Positions 13,518 to 21,147 of a stretch of 28,225 nt of DNA are shown here, piece after piece. The first letter of the stretch is position 1. Every line of letters begins with the position of its first letter. The DNA is from an uncultured Bacilli bacterium. Lineage in GTDB: Bacteria; Bacillota_I; Bacilli_A; RF39; UBA660. Where the stretch lies: the NCBI GenBank assembly GCA_947632495.1, contig CANRPL010000011.1, positions 1 through 28,225 on the forward strand, written 5' to 3'. The notes below the pieces were generated by a model. The model did not search any database. It had not been told where the DNA came from and saw only the letters and a list, made by a program, of their open reading frames with translations. Both the position numbers and the translations under genes were made by a program.

Positions 13518-14162
13518 ATGTTAATAAATGAAGTTGAAAGTGTCATCGGCTTATCTAAAAAAAGCATCCGCTACTATGAGGAAGAAGGATTATTAAATCC
13601 TAAACGTAATAATGTCAATGACTATCGTATTTATAGTGATGAAGATATTAAAAAATTAAAAGTTATCAAATTTCTACGTGAACTTGGAGTACCAATTAAT
13701 GATCTTAAGAAACTAAATAATAATACTTTATCGCTTGAAGATTGTTTAAATGAGCGTTTAAAGGTTATTGATAAGGAAAAAGAAAATTATCTTAAAGTTC
13801 AAGATATGTGTAAGGAAATAATAGAAAATCATGATACTTATGAAGATATTGATATCAGTAAATATACAGTTAATATGACTAGATTAAATAAGGAGGGATT
13901 TACTATGCGTGATATTAAGAGTAATCATACTAAAAAGATTTTTGAAGCTTGCCTATCAAGTTTTGTATTCTGCTTTATGTTTATCTTTTTAATTGCAATA
14001 ATTACTTATTGTGCCTTTGTGTTTGATGACGCTATGCCACTTTTACTTTATATTTTTTTCTTAATGATACTTTTAATACCTATTATAGGCATAGTGATTA
14101 ATTTAATAAAACGAATTAAAGAGATTAAAGGAGGCGAAGAAGATGAAGCTAGTAAGTATTGA
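13518..14162 (+). CDS. MerR-family regulator with C-terminal membrane segments
   Basis: A 214-aa protein. The N-terminal MerR winged helix-turn-helix (residues 1-70) has KSIRYYEEEGLLNPKR and RIYSDEDIKKLKVIKFLRELG. A dimerisation coiled coil follows (about 75-110). Instead of a metal-binding loop there are two hydrophobic segments (about 148-170 and 174-196) with a short outside turn, then a Lys/Glu tail. The regulator is therefore probably fixed in the membrane and may sense a membrane or envelope signal (inference). AAAGGAG 5 bp before the ATG fixes the start. The stop is TGA, overlapping the next gene by 20 bp. It lies under its own MerR-type promoter with the YbjQ-type gene. Confidence 0.88.
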   Translation: MLINEVESVIGLSKKSIRYYEEEGLLNPKRNNVNDYRIYSDEDIKKLKVIKFLRELGVPINDLKKLNNNTLSLEDCLNERLKVIDKEKENYLKVQDMCKEIIENHDTYEDIDISKYTVNMTRLNKEGFTMRDIKSNHTKKIFEACLSSFVFCFMFIFLIAIITYCAFVFDDAMPLLLYIFFLMILLIPIIGIVINLIKRIKEIKGGEEDEASKY

Positions 14163-14460
14163 TTATTTACCCGGAGAAGAGATTGTAGAAGCTTTAGGTA
14201 TTGTTAAGGGTACGGTTGTCCAATCAAAACATATTGGTAAAGATTTTATGGCAGGAATGAAAACAATTGTTGGAGGAGAAATAGCAGGATATACCGATAT
14301 GTTAATAACGGCTCGCCAGATCGCAACAAAAAGGATGGTCGACGATGCGAATAATTTGGGGGCTGATGCGATTATTGGTATCCGTTATGGTTCTTCAGCT
14401 GTCATGAGTGGAGCGGCTGAAGTTATCGCTTATGGTACGGCTGTTAAACTAAAAAAATAG
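14143..14460 (+). CDS. YbjQ/UPF0145-family protein
   Basis: A 105-aa protein of the YbjQ (UPF0145) family, sometimes called putative heavy-metal-binding; it forms pentameric rings in solved members but its role is unclear. Visible hallmarks are GIVKGTVVQSKHIGKD, IVGGEIAGYTDML, NLGADAIIGIRYGSS and a final AYGTAV. Length is standard. GGAGGCGAAGAAG before the ATG lies inside the MerR gene. It is the only target gene in the MerR operon, so it is the likely effector of that regulator. Confidence 0.88.
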   Translation: MKLVSIDYLPGEEIVEALGIVKGTVVQSKHIGKDFMAGMKTIVGGEIAGYTDMLITARQIATKRMVDDANNLGADAIIGIRYGSSAVMSGAAEVIAYGTAVKLKK

Positions 14461-14478
14461 TAGTATTACTATTTTTTT
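14451..14478 (+). terminator. Terminator of the MerR-YbjQ operon
   Basis: AAATAGTA / TACTATTT stem (14455-14462 and 14467-14474), then T run. The stop codon is inside. Confidence 0.85.
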
Positions 14479-14479
14479 A

Positions 14480-14508
14480 TTGACTATTTCTTTTAGCGGT
14501 AATATAAT
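14480..14508 (+). promoter_or_regulatory. Promoter of the TtcA-type gene
   Basis: TTGACT (14480-14485), a 17-bp spacer and TATAAT (14503-14508). Confidence 0.82.
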
Positions 14509-14533
14509 TAAAAAGAATTTTGTAGGAGGACTA

Positions 14534-15364
14534 ATGGAGCGTTATCAAGATATTGAAAGAAGCATTATCAAAAAATTTCGTAAGGACATTTGGAGTAAGT
14601 TTGTTAAAGCTGTTGATGAATATGAGTTAATTAGTGATAATGATCACGTTATGGTATGTATCAGTGGCGGTAAAGACTCCTTCTTGTTAGCTAAATGTAT
14701 TCAAGAATTAAAGCGTCATGGTAAGGTTACATTTGAAGCTGATTATGTCGTTATGGATCCTGGGTATAATGCTAAAAATCGTTTGTTGATTGAAGAGAAT
14801 GCCAAAATATTAAATGTTCCTATTCAAATATTTACGAGTGATATTTTTGCATCTGTTGATGCGATGGATATGAAAAGTCCATGTTATATGTGCGCTAGAA
14901 TGCGAAGGGGATACTTATATCATAAAGCTCAAGAGTTAGGATGCAATAAAATTGTTTTAGGGCATCATTTTAATGATGTTATTGAAACAACTATGCTATC
15001 GATGTTTTATGGGGCTGAAATAAAGACGATGATGCCTAAATTACATAGTGATAATTATCCTGGTTTAGAACTAATTAGACCTTTATATCTTGTTAAAGAA
15101 GATGCGATTATTAGTTGGTGTCGCGCTAATGATTTAACATTTATTAATTGTGCTTGTCGTTTTACGGAAAATGCTTTAGTTAATGATAACAGTAAACGTT
15201 TAGAAATAAAAAAGATGATTAAAGAATTAAAAAAAGTAAATCCTGATATTGAGCATAATATTTTTAAAAGTTTAGATAATGTAAATTTAAATTGTATTTT
15301 AGGTACAACAATTGATGGTGTTTATCATAGTTTTAAAGAAAACTACAATAATAAAAAAGCATAA
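14534..15364 (+). CDS. TtcA-type tRNA 2-thiolation ATPase (PP-loop, Fe-S)
   Basis: A 276-aa member of the TtcA/TtuA group, which adenylates a tRNA base and replaces its oxygen by sulfur using a [4Fe-4S] cluster; TtcA itself makes 2-thiocytidine at position 32. Visible features: PP-loop SGGKDS (residues 44-49), CYMC (C117, C120) and a third Cys in NCACRF (C206 or C208) as cluster ligands, and LGHHFNDVIETTMLSMFYG. The ATG at 14534 follows AGGAGG by 5 bp; an upstream in-frame ATA-type start would overlap the promoter. It is a single gene with its own promoter and terminator. The exact base modified is an inference from the family. Confidence 0.88.
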   Translation: MERYQDIERSIIKKFRKDIWSKFVKAVDEYELISDNDHVMVCISGGKDSFLLAKCIQELKRHGKVTFEADYVVMDPGYNAKNRLLIEENAKILNVPIQIFTSDIFASVDAMDMKSPCYMCARMRRGYLYHKAQELGCNKIVLGHHFNDVIETTMLSMFYGAEIKTMMPKLHSDNYPGLELIRPLYLVKEDAIISWCRANDLTFINCACRFTENALVNDNSKRLEIKKMIKELKKVNPDIEHNIFKSLDNVNLNCILGTTIDGVYHSFKENYNNKKA

Positions 15365-15379
15365 TTTTTATGCTTTTTT
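15353..15379. terminator. Two-way terminator between convergent genes
   Basis: 12-bp stem AAAAAAGCATAA / TTATGCTTTTTT (15353-15364 and 15368-15379) with a 3-nt loop. It contains the stop codons of both flanking genes. Confidence 0.92.
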
Positions 15380-16390
15380 GTATGTTTTAAAATGATATTC
15401 GTTGTAGTTAAGTTTATTATTGTGATCAAAAGTATAATAAGAAATTGTATTGTAACTCGTAAAAAAGTCAGCAAGCGCTGTCGTATTATTAGCTTTTTCA
15501 ATAATGATATCGAAGGGAATAATACCCATTTTAGCTAATTCTTTTATGGCTAGATATATCCGCATTTTAGCATTATGCATAGCAGATTCACTATTGTTTG
15601 TTAATTTAATGAAGGGAACAATATGAATATCTGTTTTATCAGCCATCCATTTTAATTCCGCCATGATGGTATTATTTAATCTTTCAATATCACAAATAGC
15701 GAAGACCATTTCTTCAGAGCGCCCTTCAATATATTCAGCAATTTCTTCATATGTTGCATATCTTTTATTTCCGGGATAATAAATACTTGTATCAAAGTCT
15801 CTAGTTATTTGATGTGTAAACCAATCACAAGGATATTGATGATAACCATCTAAAAAAGACATAATTGTTCGTTTTAAAGCATAGGCACTTTGTCTTTCAT
15901 AGAAGGGCTTTTTAAAGAGCGTTACAATTGTTGTTTCATCATCTAAATCAATAACTTTAACTTCTCCCTGATCAGTATAAATAATATTACATAGTGAGCA
16001 GTCTAATGGATAAATATGATGATCAGTCAATTCTTTTATATTTTGTATTAAGGTGTAGCAAATTTCTTTTTTGATAGTGAAGGGAACTTGTGACTTAACA
16101 TTTAATAACCTAGTACCGGAATAAAATGTACCAATAACGCCACTAAACTTGTGGTCGATATTAATAACATCATGAATTAAATCAGTATGACTAATTTGTA
16201 AGCGTCTATGCATTAGTCGCTTAATTCGTCTTTCCCAAGATAACCTAGGAAAGAGTTTTTCTCGATATGGTTTGGCTTGTGGGTGAAAATATATTTTATA
16301 CATATCATCACCAATTTGATATACAGCACCATATGCTCCGGTCGCAACAATATCTAAATTTTTAATGACATCTGTTTTTATTTCGGCCAT
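15368..16390 (-). CDS. Protein-kinase-fold protein with C-terminal extension
   Basis: A 340-aa protein. Residues 1-190 carry a kinase-like core: glycine-rich loop ATGAYGAVYQI (16-26), a Lys in MYKIYF (K32), catalytic loop YPLDCSLCNII (D130, N135) and a DFG-equivalent IDLDDE (D148). It is closer to atypical bacterial kinases than to the PknB type, since the HRD motif is replaced by YPLD. The C-terminal 120 aa are not recognised; they contain a predicted helix-turn region and may bind a partner. The ATG at 16390 (RBS AAGGTG, 6 bp away) is preferred to a GTG 9 bp upstream. The substrate is unknown, and small-molecule phosphotransferase activity is possible. Confidence 0.7.
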   Translation of the reverse strand: MAEIKTDVIKNLDIVATGAYGAVYQIGDDMYKIYFHPQAKPYREKLFPRLSWERRIKRLMHRRLQISHTDLIHDVINIDHKFSGVIGTFYSGTRLLNVKSQVPFTIKKEICYTLIQNIKELTDHHIYPLDCSLCNIIYTDQGEVKVIDLDDETTIVTLFKKPFYERQSAYALKRTIMSFLDGYHQYPCDWFTHQITRDFDTSIYYPGNKRYATYEEIAEYIEGRSEEMVFAICDIERLNNTIMAELKWMADKTDIHIVPFIKLTNNSESAMHNAKMRIYLAIKELAKMGIIPFDIIIEKANNTTALADFFTSYNTISYYTFDHNNKLNYNEYHFKTYKKA

Positions 16391-16441
16391 ATCAATCACC
16401 TTGGGTTATTATAACATATTTTTTTAAAAGTAAAATTAAAA

Positions 16442-16470
16442 TTGACTTATTTTAATAAATAAACTATAAT
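16442..16470 (+). promoter_or_regulatory. Promoter of the 16495 membrane-protein gene
   Basis: TTGACT (16442-16447), a 17-bp spacer and TATAAT (16465-16470). Confidence 0.82.
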
Positions 16471-16494
16471 TTATTTAGAATAGAAGGTGGTCTC

Positions 16495-17751
16495 GTGCGA
16501 AGAGTTATTGGTTTATTAGCAATCGTTGTAACGGCAACATTAATGTTTTTAACGAGTAATATTAGTGAGTTTATGATGATTGTCTATTTATTAATATTAT
16601 ATTTAGGAAATTCTTATTTAATATCTTACCGTAGTAACAATGATCTTGTTCCTGCTTTAACATGTACGGAATTTTTCTATATTTTTGATTTTTACTTACT
16701 TATTAATCATCATTCTGGCGCTAATACATTTGCTATGTTAGCTGTCTTATTTAGTGCTCTTTTAATTGTTTGTTACATGAAAGAGAAAAAGACAGATTTA
16801 CCAGTTGTTGAATATGAGGATGAAGATAAAAAGTTACTTACCTTTCGTAAGATATCTTTAGTGATGCTTTTTATTGCATTAATCTTTAATGTTATTCTTT
16901 TATCATTAATCGATTTTAGTAAAATCAACTATATTTATGAGATAGTAATGCTTGTGATGACACTTTTATTAACCATTATCATTATTTGCGAAGGTTATTT
17001 AATTAGTGATAAGAAACAGGTTAGTAAGGATTCTTTATTAGCATCAACAATGTCACTTAATATTAATAGTTTTAGTTATGATAGTGTCAATGATAAACGT
17101 TATCAAGGACGTGTTGTCAGCAATCGTCCATATTTCATTTTATCTCTTTTCTATTTCTTATTTTTACCAGCGGTTTTAGATGCAGCTACACCTTTGTTAT
17201 TTTGGTTATATATTGCCTTTTATGTTTACTTATTAGTTGTAATGTATTATCCTTTAGCGAAATCAGAATATTATAGTTTTCGTCGTAATGATAAAAAGTA
17301 TCGTTTTAGTTGGTTAAATTATTTAAAGAAATCTTTTATCTATAATTTGATTTTCCTTTTATGTGGTTTGACATTAAGTTTATCTGTGTACTATGTATAT
17401 AATAAACCATTGCGTAAAGAGGTTAAGGTAAACCATGATGCAAGTATTGCCTTTACTGAAGATGATAAGGAAACAATCGAAAAAGAGATACGTAATCGTT
17501 TTGATGATGTCATCTATCTTGGATATGAAGAAAACAATAATGAATATAGTGATAATGATGTCGATAAGTATAAAAAGATGACGATTTATGCTTATGGTGA
17601 GAATGATAGCGAAGTATATATTTATGTATATTATAAATATACAACAGATACGAAAGAACATCATGAGGGATCATTAGAGTTAAAGGCAGCATATGTCTCA
17701 CCAGTTATGACAAAGGATTCATTAGATACATCAAATATTAAGCCTTTTTAA
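16495..17751 (+). CDS. Multi-pass membrane protein, function unknown
   Basis: A 418-aa protein that I do not recognise. About eight hydrophobic segments lie in residues 4-300, with a charged cytoplasmic-type stretch near residues 95-115 and an Arg/Tyr-rich loop near 260-280. The last roughly 110 residues are hydrophilic and acidic (rich in Asp, Asn, Tyr) and begin after the final TM (YVYNKPLRKEVKVNHD), probably an exported domain. The start is GTG at 16495 with AGAAGGTGG upstream; no ATG fits better. It is divergent from the kinase-fold gene and is transcribed alone to the terminator at 17750. Confidence 0.75.
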   Translation: MRRVIGLLAIVVTATLMFLTSNISEFMMIVYLLILYLGNSYLISYRSNNDLVPALTCTEFFYIFDFYLLINHHSGANTFAMLAVLFSALLIVCYMKEKKTDLPVVEYEDEDKKLLTFRKISLVMLFIALIFNVILLSLIDFSKINYIYEIVMLVMTLLLTIIIICEGYLISDKKQVSKDSLLASTMSLNINSFSYDSVNDKRYQGRVVSNRPYFILSLFYFLFLPAVLDAATPLLFWLYIAFYVYLLVVMYYPLAKSEYYSFRRNDKKYRFSWLNYLKKSFIYNLIFLLCGLTLSLSVYYVYNKPLRKEVKVNHDASIAFTEDDKETIEKEIRNRFDDVIYLGYEENNNEYSDNDVDKYKKMTIYAYGENDSEVYIYVYYKYTTDTKEHHEGSLELKAAYVSPVMTKDSLDTSNIKPF

Positions 17752-17776
17752 AGATTTAAATTTTTAAATCTTTTTC
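17750..17776 (+). terminator. Terminator after the 16495 gene
   Basis: 11-base arms AAAGATTTAAA / TTTAAATCTTT (17750-17760 and 17763-17773) followed by T and C. It overlaps the stop. Confidence 0.82.
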
Positions 17777-17818
17777 TTTGCTTTGAATAATGTTATAATT
17801 ATAATAGGAAGTGGTTAC

Positions 17819-18352
17819 ATGAATAATGAGCAAAATAAAACAATCTATATCGTCTTAACTCATTCAGGCTCTGTTTTATCTAAACTTATCAAAATGTATA
17901 CCAGGGCCGAATATAGTCATGTTTCCTTATCTTTAGATTCTAATCTTAATCAAATGTATAGTTTTGGACGTTTTCATGCGTATAATCCATTTTTTGCTGG
18001 CTTTGTTCATGAAAATACGAAGTGGGGCACTTTTAAGCGCTTTAAAAAGACTAAAGCTGCAATCTATTCACTTAATTTAACACCTGAACAATATAATGCC
18101 ATCGCTGATGAAATTGCCTTGATGAATCTTAATAATAAAAAATATCATTTCAACTTTATTGGACTATTTTGTGTGATGTTTAATAAAAAAATAGTGCGTA
18201 AAAATCACTATTATTGTGCTGAATTTATTAAAGCATTGTTTGAACAAGCTAAACTTGATATAGCGTTACCTAATATTGTTAAACCTAATGATTTTAATAA
18301 TTTAGCTAAAGCGGAACTAGAGTATAGAGGCCTATTAAATAATTATCAATAA
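17819..18352 (+). CDS. Permuted NlpC/P60 (YiiX-like) cysteine hydrolase
   Basis: A 177-aa protein with the circularly permuted papain-fold signature: a His early (H34 in YSHVSLSLD) and the nucleophile Cys late (C133 in YYCAEFIKALF). The family cleaves peptide or ester bonds, sometimes of lipids or cell wall, but no substrate is assigned. No signal peptide or TM is apparent, so it may act in the cytoplasm. The ATG at 17819 follows TAGGAAGTGG and is preferred over an upstream in-frame start. TATAAT just upstream may be its -10. It is convergent with the LysR gene, sharing a terminator. Confidence 0.78.
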   Translation: MNNEQNKTIYIVLTHSGSVLSKLIKMYTRAEYSHVSLSLDSNLNQMYSFGRFHAYNPFFAGFVHENTKWGTFKRFKKTKAAIYSLNLTPEQYNAIADEIALMNLNNKKYHFNFIGLFCVMFNKKIVRKNHYYCAEFIKALFEQAKLDIALPNIVKPNDFNNLAKAELEYRGLLNNYQ

Positions 18353-18358
18353 TTCATG

Positions 18359-18393
18359 ACTAAAAGATAGTGTTAATCACTATCTTTTTTAGT
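18359..18393. terminator. Two-way terminator between the hydrolase and LysR genes
   Basis: Long stem AAAAGATAGTG / CACTATCTTTT with an outer ACT/AGT (18359-18372 and 18378-18393) and a 5-nt loop. T runs occur on both strands, and the LysR stop is in the loop. Confidence 0.92.
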
Positions 18394-19263
18394 TAATAAG
18401 GCAATAAAACTTTTAGCGCTAAAAGATGGCATATTCTTTTCTGAATAAGCGACACCAATATATCTTGGTGGAATAGGTGGATTAACTTTTATTATTTTTA
18501 AATTGTTATCAGTAAGATCTCTAGTAATGTATTCTTCGACTAAATACCCAATTCCGAATCCTGCTTTAGTTAAGGTGGTAACAGAAGAGTAGGTATCTAA
18601 TTCCATAGCTGGGTTAAGTTTAACATTCTCCTTTTGGCAGATGGCATCAAGGAAAGAGCGAGAGCAAGCAGCTGGCAGTTGTAAGATAAGAGGATAATTA
18701 TTAAGTTTATTAAGCGATAAAGTTGATGGAATATTTAGTTTATCACTGGCAACAAAACAGTCATGAATCTTTTGAAGCTTTTGAATAATAACATCTTTTT
18801 CTTTTTTATGAGGAAGGTTTAAAAAGACAAGATCAACTTTACCATTTTTTAAATCATCAATTAGTAAAGATGATAGATTATTCATTATTTTAATTTCAAT
18901 GTTAGGATATAGTTGGTGAAAAGTTGTAATGTAGGGAAGAAGATATTCTTTAACAATCGTATTGCTAGCGCCAATCCGAATAATACCGGTTTCTAAATTG
19001 ATAAGTTCTTTAAATTTCTTTTCAGCTACTTCAATTAGTTCCATGGCCTGTTTAATATAGTAATAAAAAACTTCTCCTTCATCGGTAAGAGTAACACCTT
19101 TTTTATTTCTAATAAAAAGTTGTCCACCTAGTTGCGCTTCAAGATTTTTGATGGCCTTACTAATGGCTGGTTGACTTATCATTAACTCATCAGCAGCTTT
19201 AGTAATATTTCCTTTTCGCGCTACAACATAGAAAATTTTATATAGTTCGGTATCGATATTCAT
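18373..19263 (-). CDS. LysR-family transcriptional regulator
   Basis: A 296-aa protein of the usual length. The N-terminal helix-turn-helix (residues 1-65) has GNITKAADELMISQPAISKA and the following LEAQLGGQLFIRNKKGVTLT. The C-terminal substrate-binding-like domain (90-290) begins IIRIGASNTIVKEYLLPYI. The ligand is unknown. GGAGG 7 bp before the ATG supports the start. It is divergent from the AAA+ gene, and a perfect 7-4-7 dyad lies in the space between (19277-19294), a likely LysR operator. The CysB/CysL-like subgroup is possible but not demonstrable. Confidence 0.92.
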   Translation of the reverse strand: MNIDTELYKIFYVVARKGNITKAADELMISQPAISKAIKNLEAQLGGQLFIRNKKGVTLTDEGEVFYYYIKQAMELIEVAEKKFKELINLETGIIRIGASNTIVKEYLLPYITTFHQLYPNIEIKIMNNLSSLLIDDLKNGKVDLVFLNLPHKKEKDVIIQKLQKIHDCFVASDKLNIPSTLSLNKLNNYPLILQLPAACSRSFLDAICQKENVKLNPAMELDTYSSVTTLTKAGFGIGYLVEEYITRDLTDNNLKIIKVNPPIPPRYIGVAYSEKNMPSFSAKSFIALLTKKDSD

Positions 19264-19276
19264 ACATAACCTCCAG

Positions 19277-19294
19277 TTATCATAAGCATGATAA
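19277..19294. promoter_or_regulatory. Inverted repeat, likely LysR operator
   Basis: TTATCAT-AAGC-ATGATAA, a perfect 7-bp dyad with the T-N11-A pattern of LysR boxes. It lies 13 bp upstream of the LysR start, on the 5' side of the divergent AAA+ promoter (19303-19331). Confidence 0.65.
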
Positions 19295-19302
19295 ATATGT
19301 CT

Positions 19303-19331
19303 TTTACTTATTTGCTATTATACCATATAAT
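19303..19331 (+). promoter_or_regulatory. Promoter of the AAA+ gene
   Basis: TTTACT (19303-19308), a 17-bp spacer and TATAAT (19326-19331). The dyad at 19277 sits just upstream of the -35, the usual position for LysR-type activation. Confidence 0.6.
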
Positions 19332-19378
19332 GAAGTTGAAAGAGAAAAAAATTAAATATATCAAAAGGAGGTCTAATA

Positions 19379-21145
19379 ATGCCTAGTTTATTTTTAGCTT
19401 ATCAGGGATATGAATATAGTAAGGATGATTTATGTTCCGCTTTTCCCAAAAAATACCAAAGTAATATGCTTTTTTCTATCGATGGTGATAAAGGTATCTA
19501 TTTTATAGCTGCCGATATCGATAAAACTAAAAGTTTAACATTACCTGCCAAAAAGGATAATACTATCATCGTAGCTAGTTATACAGAATGTTTAATGGAT
19601 GATATGTTAAAAAAACATAATTATGATAAAAAAGATGTTGATCTTCTAAAGCAATATTATGACCGTGATGGTGGGGAGATGTTTTGGACATTACCAATGA
19701 GTTTATGTGCGGTTATTTGGGATTATGGTAAAGGTTATTTTATAGCTGGTAATAATGTTCATGATGAAGAAGATGGTACTTGCCTATATTATGGTCATAC
19801 GATAATTAACCAAGAATTAATGTTTTCTAATAGTGAAGAATTATTAACGAAACTTTGTAGAGATGTCAATCTTATCGATATTCATCATTATATGGAAAAT
19901 GGAAAAATATTAAGTACGCATGAAGAAGATAAGAAAAAGGGTAGTAGTACCTATAGTGATGTTGAACCATATCGACCATCTTCTTTGCCAGATGAAAGTG
20001 ATGCTGCTTCTTTCGATGCTGAACTTATTAAACAGAGTAAAGAAAACATTGATTTCCTTTTCAGTGGTTTAAACGCTTTATTAAGTAAAGTCGCTAATGA
20101 AGCTGTAAAAGATAAGATAATTGCTAATGTCAATGCATATTTTGCTTCTCCCGATCCTAAAAAACGAATTGAAGATGTTTTAACCAAAGAATTAACTACT
20201 GAAACCAAAAAACAAGTCTTAAAATTGATTAAACAAGTGTTAGAAGAAAGTGCGGTAGCTAAACAAGTTCAAGGTGAAATTCAGAAGACTATTGATAGTG
20301 AGATGAAAAAATTTGCTGATGATAATCATTTACCAATTGTTCATGTTATTAAATTAAATGATGTTGAATTAGGACATCCTAGTGGGGGCTTTTATCATGA
20401 AAAGTTTGGTGAAATTTTAGACTATGTTCATTTAGGTGAACCAGTTATGTTAGTAGGACCCGCTGGTAGCGGTAAAAATGTTTGTATTTCTCAAATAGCC
20501 GAAAGTTTAGGATTAAAGATGTATTACACCAGTAGTGCGACTAATGAATTTAAACTTACCGGTTTTGTCGATGCTGGTGGTAGATATCAAGAGACGGAAT
20601 TTTATCGTGCTTTTACTAATGGTGGAATATTCTGTTTGGATGAAATTGATAATTCTGATCCTTCAGCTCTAATAGTTATTAATGATGCTTTAGCTAATGG
20701 TTATATGGCTTTTCCACATCAGACTGTTCATCGTCATCCTGATTTCCATCCTATTGTTGCAGCTAATACTTGGGGTAATGGTGCTAATTTAGAATATGTT
20801 GGTAGAAATGCCCTCGATGCTTCAACACTTGATCGTTTTGATACTATTTTCTTTGATTATGACCGTCATTTAGAGGAATCATTATATCCTAATAAAGAAG
20901 TATTAGAATTTATGTGGGCTTTTCGTGATGCGGTTTATAAAACTCATATACCACATATTGTTTCTACAAGAGGTATCGGTAAAGTATATCATAAAGCTAT
21001 CAATGGTATTCCTTATGATAAAATTCTTTTAGCTAATGTTGTTAAAAGTCTAGATCAAGACTCTCTTAATAGTATTTTAGGAAATATGGAAATAAGTAGT
21101 GACAATGGTTTTTACGAAGCTGTTAAATGTTTGAAGTTGAGGTAA
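19379..21145 (+). CDS. AAA+ ATPase (MoxR/AAA_5 type) with novel N-terminal domain
   Basis: A 588-aa protein. Residues 1-180 form a domain that I do not recognise, starting MPSLFLAYQGYEYSKDDLC. Residues 200-330 are a charged helical linker. The C-terminal AAA+ core has Walker A GPAGSGKN (360-367, K366), TGFVDAGG, TEFYRAFTNGG, Walker B IFCLDEID (D421, E422), sensor 1 VAANTWGNGA and the Arg finger LDASTLDRFDTI (R486). GPAGSGKN with Asn after Lys and the FTNGG block are typical of the phage-associated CobS/MoxR-like ATPases that pair with vWA-like proteins. GGAGG is 9 bp before the ATG. The next gene begins 2 bp after the stop, so they form an operon. A remodelling ATPase acting with that partner is inferred. 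Confidence 0.85.
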   Translation: MPSLFLAYQGYEYSKDDLCSAFPKKYQSNMLFSIDGDKGIYFIAADIDKTKSLTLPAKKDNTIIVASYTECLMDDMLKKHNYDKKDVDLLKQYYDRDGGEMFWTLPMSLCAVIWDYGKGYFIAGNNVHDEEDGTCLYYGHTIINQELMFSNSEELLTKLCRDVNLIDIHHYMENGKILSTHEEDKKKGSSTYSDVEPYRPSSLPDESDAASFDAELIKQSKENIDFLFSGLNALLSKVANEAVKDKIIANVNAYFASPDPKKRIEDVLTKELTTETKKQVLKLIKQVLEESAVAKQVQGEIQKTIDSEMKKFADDNHLPIVHVIKLNDVELGHPSGGFYHEKFGEILDYVHLGEPVMLVGPAGSGKNVCISQIAESLGLKMYYTSSATNEFKLTGFVDAGGRYQETEFYRAFTNGGIFCLDEIDNSDPSALIVINDALANGYMAFPHQTVHRHPDFHPIVAANTWGNGANLEYVGRNALDASTLDRFDTIFFDYDRHLEESLYPNKEVLEFMWAFRDAVYKTHIPHIVSTRGIGKVYHKAINGIPYDKILLANVVKSLDQDSLNSILGNMEISSDNGFYEAVKCLKLR

Positions 21146-21147
21146 TT

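Noticed and set aside
13518..14162. Mycoplasma-type code (TGA = Trp)
   Set aside because: The MerR and DUF1540 genes end at TGA in positions that make family-length products, and all Trp positions in conserved proteins use TGG.
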